Source: Chloroflexota bacterium (GTDB lineage Bacteria > Chloroflexota > Anaerolineae > Anaerolineales > Villigracilaceae). Taken from it: a DNA stretch of 64,000 nucleotides. The stretch is from NCBI GenBank assembly GCA_021795965.1, contig JAJYOU010000005.1:32394-96393 (forward strand), written 5' to 3'. Both the position numbers and the translations under genes were made by a program. Under the pieces are notes generated by a model, which made no database searches, was not told the origin of the DNA, and saw only the letters and a list, made by a program, of their open reading frames with translations. Positions within the stretch are counted from its first letter, which is position 1, and each line of letters starts with the position of its first letter. Positions 60,230 to 64,000 of the stretch are shown piece by piece.

Positions 60230-60729
60230 GTCTCGCCGAAAAATATCCTGATGAAGTAAAGGCGATTTTAGCCAAGTATCCAATCCAACGCTCGGCAGTG
60301 ATGCCCTTGTTGTATCTCAGCCAGCGTGAAACAGGGTATATATCCAAGGAAAGCATGAGCGAGATCGCAGCGATGCTCGATCTCGACATTACCGAAGTGG
60401 CTTCAATTGTGGGTTTTTATACGCTTTATCACGATGAAAAAGCCGGGAAATACCGGATGCAGGTTTGCACTGACCTGCCCTGCGCCCTGCGTGGTGCCGA
60501 TCAATTCCTGGATGCACTCTGTCAGAACCTTGGGATCAAAGTCGGAGAGACCACTCCCGATGGACTGGTCACGCTCGAATCTGTCATGTGCCTGGCAGGC
60601 TGCGACAAGGCGCCCATGTTCCAGGTTCAGGAGGGTGACAAAATCACCTACCACGAGAACATGACCGTCGACAAAACCCTGGAACTGATCCAGGCGCTCC
60701 AGGCAGGTGAAAAGGACGCAGCCCAATGA
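60226..60729 (+). CDS. nuoE: NADH-quinone oxidoreductase subunit E
   Basis: A 167-aa thioredoxin-like subunit with the 2Fe-2S cluster N1a. The four ligands lie in CTDLPC and CLAGC. YLSQRETGYISKESM and IVGFYTLYHDEKAGKYRMQV are family blocks. It belongs to the NADH-input module with NuoF and NuoG. It overlaps nuoF by 4 bp (ATGA). Confidence 0.98.
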   Translation: MSLAEKYPDEVKAILAKYPIQRSAVMPLLYLSQRETGYISKESMSEIAAMLDLDITEVASIVGFYTLYHDEKAGKYRMQVCTDLPCALRGADQFLDALCQNLGIKVGETTPDGLVTLESVMCLAGCDKAPMFQVQEGDKITYHENMTVDKTLELIQALQAGEKDAAQ

Positions 60730-61985
60730 CACACATCCTCCTGCGCCATCGTGATATTCCCACGATTAAGAATATCGAAGTTTATAAGCAAAATGGCGGT
60801 TTTGAGAGCCTGAAAAAAGTCGTCACCAGCCTCCAGCCGCAGCAAATCATCGATGAGGTCAAAGCCTCGGGATTGCGCGGACGCGGCGGTGCGGGTTTCC
60901 CGACCGGCGTCAAGTGGTCCTTTCTACCCACCAATATCTGGCCGCACTATGTGGTCTGCAATGCCGATGAATCTGAGCCAGGCACCTTCAAAGATCGCGA
61001 AATCATGGAAAACAATCCGTTCCAGCTCCTGGAAGGGGTCGCCATTTCCTGCTACGCAGTTGGAGCCGCCGAAGGTTATATCTACCTGCGGGGAGAATTC
61101 CAACCCATCCGCGATTTCCTGGATGAATGCATCCTGCAGATGGAAAAAGCCGGGTTCCTGGGGGATAATCTTTTTGGTACAGGTTATTCCTTAAGGCTCA
61201 AGACCCACCTCGGTGCAGGCGCCTACATCTGCGGCGAAGAAACCGCCCTGCTCGAATCAATCGAAGGCAAGCGCGGTCAACCCCGCGTCCGCCCGCCTTT
61301 CCCGGCAGTGGTCGGTCTGTTCGACAAACCCACCGTGATTAACAACGTCGAGACTCTCACCAACCTGCCGGCAATCATCGAGAAAGGCGCTGCCTGGTAC
61401 AAGAGCCTCGGCACCGAAAAAAGCCCCGGGGTGAAAATCTTCTCCCTCTCTGGCAATGTCAACCGTCCGGGAAATTACGAGCTGCCACTTGGCACCACTT
61501 TTCGCGAGCTGATTTATACCTGCGGCGCTGGACTCAGCGAAGGACGCGAGTTAAAAGCGATCATGCCCGCCGGCGCCTCCTCCTCCATCATCCGCGTTGA
61601 CGAGACAAATTTCGACAAAGTCATGGATATCGCCATGGACTACGAAAACGTCCAATCGGTGGGGTCCCTGCTCGGCTCCGCCTCGGTCATTGTGATTGAC
61701 GACAGTCACGATATGGACTGGGTCATCAATAAAACTGTTCATTTCTTCAAACACGAATCCTGTGGCAAATGCACTCCGTGCCGTGATGGTAATTATTGGA
61801 TGCTGCACCTGGTGGAGCGGATCCATCACGGAGAGGGCACGAAGGCTGATTTGGAGCTGCTGCATAGTGTTGCAGCCCAGGTCAATGGAAAATGCCTGTG
61901 CGCGCTCGGCGATTTCTCCACGATGGCGGTCACGTCAGCGCTGGAGCGCTTCCCTGAGGATTTCGCTACAAAGGTGAAGGCATAA
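60726..61985 (+). CDS. nuoF: NADH-quinone oxidoreductase subunit F
   Basis: A 419-aa subunit that binds NADH, FMN and 4Fe-4S cluster N3. FMN/NADH motifs: GLRGRGGAGFPTGVKWS, NADESEPGTFKDRE and GAGAYICGEETALLESIEG. Cluster ligands: SCGKCTPCRDGNYW and the later Cys in GKCLCALGDF. It is of the usual length. nuoG starts 6 bp after its stop. Confidence 0.98.
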   Translation: MTHILLRHRDIPTIKNIEVYKQNGGFESLKKVVTSLQPQQIIDEVKASGLRGRGGAGFPTGVKWSFLPTNIWPHYVVCNADESEPGTFKDREIMENNPFQLLEGVAISCYAVGAAEGYIYLRGEFQPIRDFLDECILQMEKAGFLGDNLFGTGYSLRLKTHLGAGAYICGEETALLESIEGKRGQPRVRPPFPAVVGLFDKPTVINNVETLTNLPAIIEKGAAWYKSLGTEKSPGVKIFSLSGNVNRPGNYELPLGTTFRELIYTCGAGLSEGRELKAIMPAGASSSIIRVDETNFDKVMDIAMDYENVQSVGSLLGSASVIVIDDSHDMDWVINKTVHFFKHESCGKCTPCRDGNYWMLHLVERIHHGEGTKADLELLHSVAAQVNGKCLCALGDFSTMAVTSALERFPEDFATKVKA

Positions 61986-61991
61986 GAACTC

Positions 61992-64000
61992 ATGACAAAA
62001 ACAATTAACCTCACCATCGACCATGTAAAAGTAAGTGTTCCCGAAGGAACCCTGGTAGTGGATGCCGCCAAAAAAGCAGGGATTAATATTCCCGTCTTCT
62101 GCTATCACCCCAAGATGGAACCGGTGGGCATGTGCCGCCAGTGCCTGGTCGAAATTGGCCGCCCAATGATGGACCGCGCAACCGGCAAACCCGTGCTGGA
62201 TGCGGATGGTTCCCCCAAAATGCAGTTCATGCCCAAACTCGAAACTGCCTGCACCAACCCCGTTTCCGAAGGCATGACGGTCTTCACCTCCAGCGAAAAA
62301 GCACGGACCGGGCAAAAAGAGATCCTCGAACTTTTGCTCACTTCGCACCCGCTCGACTGCCCCATTTGCGACAAGGGCGGCGAATGCCCGCTGCAAAACC
62401 TGACCATGAAATATGGGTCGGATGACAGCCGTTTCATTTTTGACGAAAAACAACATCTGCCCAAGCATCTTGCACTCGGGGACCTGATTTTCATCGATCG
62501 GGAACGCTGCATTCAATGTGGGCGCTGCATCCGCTTCCAGAAGGATATCGCCAATGAACCGGTGATCGGCTTCTACAACCGCGGGCGCGATACCGATGTG
62601 GTCACCTTCACCGATCCGGGTTTTGACTCGATTTTTTCCGGCAACACCACCGATATTTGTCCCGTCGGCGCGCTGACCACGGCTGATTTCCGTTTCGGCG
62701 CCCGCCCCTGGGAAATGAAAAACGCCGCTTCGGTCTGTTCTCAATGCTCCGTCGGCTGCAACGTCACCTTCAATGTGCGCCGCGAGGCAAAATCAGGCGG
62801 CGATTATGTCATTAAGCGGGTTTTGCCACGCCAGAACGAAGCAGTCAACGAAATCTGGTTGTGCGACAAGGGCCGTTTTGCCAGCCATCACTTCGCCGAA
62901 GACGACTCACGCCTGGTGCTGGATGAGAAAACCTTCGCAGCCAACATCCATTCGGCTGCCGAGAAGCTGGCTGCCGCCGGCTCCGACGCGGTCATCCTGG
63001 CAGGCGGTCATCTCGCAAACGAAGACCTCTTCAACCTCAAGCAGCTTGCCGCCGGACTGGGCGCAAAAATCCAGCTCTATGGCAGCCTGGCTGGAGGCGA
63101 ATTCTCCACTGCCTATGGTCTGAGCGCCGGGTCCAACCTCGGCGATTTGGGCAAAGGCGATGCGATCGTGGTCTTCTCTTCAGATCTCCACCAGGAAGCC
63201 CCCATCTGGCATTTACGTTTGCTTGCGGCGGCGAAACACGGTGCCAGCCTGATTGTGGTGGGCGCACGCGAAACCAGCCTTGAAAAATCAGCGCAATTCG
63301 TGGTGCGCATTGCCTATGGCGATGAAGTCAAAACCGCCAGGGAACTCTCCGGCAAGGAAAAAATCGGAGAGGTTCTCAGCACAGCCAACAACCTGGTGAT
63401 TTTTGCCGGCTCAGATGGTTTGGGACCAAAAGGTTACGCTGCCCTGAGCTCTGCCTGCGCAGACCTCGTGCGGGAACGCGCCGGAAAACCCAACAATGGT
63501 TTGGTGAACGTCTGGTCAAGCCCCAATGCCCAGGGTGCCTGGGAAATGGGTCTCCGCCCGGCGCAGGACCTGGCATCTGAACTGAACGGTAAAACCGTCT
63601 ACGTGGTGGCTGCCGACCCTGCTGGAGACGATCCCAGGCTGGCGGAAGCTCTCAAATCCGCAAAAAGCGTTATCGTCCAGGATGTCCTGGCAACCGCAAC
63701 CACCCGCCTCGCGGATGTCATCCTGGCTGCGGCTCCCTACACTGAACGCGAAGGGACCTACACTTCGGCTGAACGGCGTGTCCAACGCTTTTACCCGGCA
63801 GTTCCGTCCCGCGGCGGATCAAAAGCCGATTTCTCCATCACTGCTCAAATCGCGCAGGAATGTGGCATCGAGCTGGAAGGCAAATCTGCGATGCTGGTCA
63901 TGAACCAGATTGCAGCCAGTGAAAAAGCCTTTAGCGGAATTTCTTACAGCCTGCTTTCTGAAGTCCCTGATCAATGGCCCCTGGTTGGAACCGGCGACCT
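61992..64000 (+). CDS. nuoG: NADH-quinone oxidoreductase subunit G (3' end outside window)
   Basis: 669 codons are visible from the ATG at 61992 (MTKTINLTIDHVKVSVPEGT). Clusters in order: 2Fe-2S N1b (CYHPKMEPVGMCRQCLVEIG and the Cys in LETACTNPVS); the His-ligated N5-type site (HPLDCPICDKGGECPLQN); 4Fe-4S N4-type (ERCIQCGRCIRFQ and DICPVGAL); then the molybdopterin-oxidoreductase-like part with CSQCSVGCNV and WLCDKGRF, the four cysteines of the extra cluster N7. The rest (about 330-669) is the degenerate MopB domain, with no molybdenum ligand expected. The remaining nuo genes (H to N) should follow beyond the window. Confidence 0.97.
   Translation, partial: MTKTINLTIDHVKVSVPEGTLVVDAAKKAGINIPVFCYHPKMEPVGMCRQCLVEIGRPMMDRATGKPVLDADGSPKMQFMPKLETACTNPVSEGMTVFTSSEKARTGQKEILELLLTSHPLDCPICDKGGECPLQNLTMKYGSDDSRFIFDEKQHLPKHLALGDLIFIDRERCIQCGRCIRFQKDIANEPVIGFYNRGRDTDVVTFTDPGFDSIFSGNTTDICPVGALTTADFRFGARPWEMKNAASVCSQCSVGCNVTFNVRREAKSGGDYVIKRVLPRQNEAVNEIWLCDKGRFASHHFAEDDSRLVLDEKTFAANIHSAAEKLAAAGSDAVILAGGHLANEDLFNLKQLAAGLGAKIQLYGSLAGGEFSTAYGLSAGSNLGDLGKGDAIVVFSSDLHQEAPIWHLRLLAAAKHGASLIVVGARETSLEKSAQFVVRIAYGDEVKTARELSGKEKIGEVLSTANNLVIFAGSDGLGPKGYAALSSACADLVRERAGKPNNGLVNVWSSPNAQGAWEMGLRPAQDLASELNGKTVYVVAADPAGDDPRLAEALKSAKSVIVQDVLATATTRLADVILAAAPYTEREGTYTSAERRVQRFYPAVPSRGGSKADFSITAQIAQECGIELEGKSAMLVMNQIAASEKAFSGISYSLLSEVPDQWPLVGTGD

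Noticed and set aside
1..64000. CRISPR arrays, rRNA or tRNA genes
   Set aside because: No regularly spaced repeats and no cloverleaf or rRNA-like stretch were seen on reading both strands; a covariance search was not possible here.

Overview
The window looks like a chromosomal segment of a Chloroflexota bacterium, most likely class Anaerolineae. The reasons are a mevalonate-branch decarboxylase in a bacterial setting, very large MalT-type STAND regulators, a DUF5317 membrane protein, a secreted nuclease with a PxKF-like tail, Ala/Pro/Thr-rich lipoprotein linkers, menaquinone genes next to a respiratory complex I operon, and a giant multi-GAF hybrid kinase. This assignment comes from gene content only. 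No rRNA, tRNA or CRISPR array was seen.

Layout. 1-10 kb (mostly minus strand): a PhnD-type binding lipoprotein cut by the window edge; an operon for an AEC permease, a membrane MA-type peptidase, acylphosphatase and a LipM-like octanoyltransferase; an rseP-HEAT operon; a mevalonate-pathway decarboxylase with the decayed end of a Crp-like regulator upstream; and a SWIM zinc-finger protein. 10-12 kb is a small decayed island: a tyrosine-recombinase remnant, an intact VapBC-type toxin-antitoxin pair behind a 36-bp palindrome, and an 18-codon leftover of a second mvaD start. 12-17 kb holds a MalT/LuxR regulator followed by an MDR oxidoreductase, a DoxX-like protein and a 72-aa protein. 17.8-21.3 kb encodes a large secreted EEP-family nuclease.

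21.3-33.3 kb is an electron-transfer and signalling region. It has a rearranged, decayed copy of the downstream phosphatase/receiver genes and of a cytochrome tail, a Crp/Fnr-like operator, a hexaheme lipoprotein with a collagen-like stalk, and a membrane-anchored nine-heme cytochrome. After a YkgJ-type protein come a receiver-PP2C phosphatase, a single receiver and a 1923-aa hybrid kinase with six GAF domains, which together form one minus-strand operon.

34.4-41.4 kb is a menaquinone operon in the order tetR-menF-menD-menB-menE-menH; menC and menA are not in it. 41.6-46.3 kb holds a polytopic membrane protein, a glycogen-debranching-type enzyme and ApbE. 46.7-53.2 kb is a poorly described cassette: a STAND-TPR-BTAD regulator, a 53-aa membrane peptide, DUF5317, a 105-aa protein with an NHLP-leader-like helical segment, and a PAS/GAF/HD-GYP protein. 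It ends in a 48-bp perfect palindrome shared with the convergent pepD-gatB pair. 56-57.4 kb holds an enoyl-CoA hydratase and a small unknown protein. 57.6-64 kb is the nuoABCDEFG part of complex I, with nuoG running off the window.

Together the genes suggest a menaquinone-based respiratory chain: complex I feeds quinol, made by the men operon, to NapC/NrfH-like and lipoprotein multiheme cytochromes. It is surrounded by unusually dense GAF-based and cyclic-di-GMP-type signalling.
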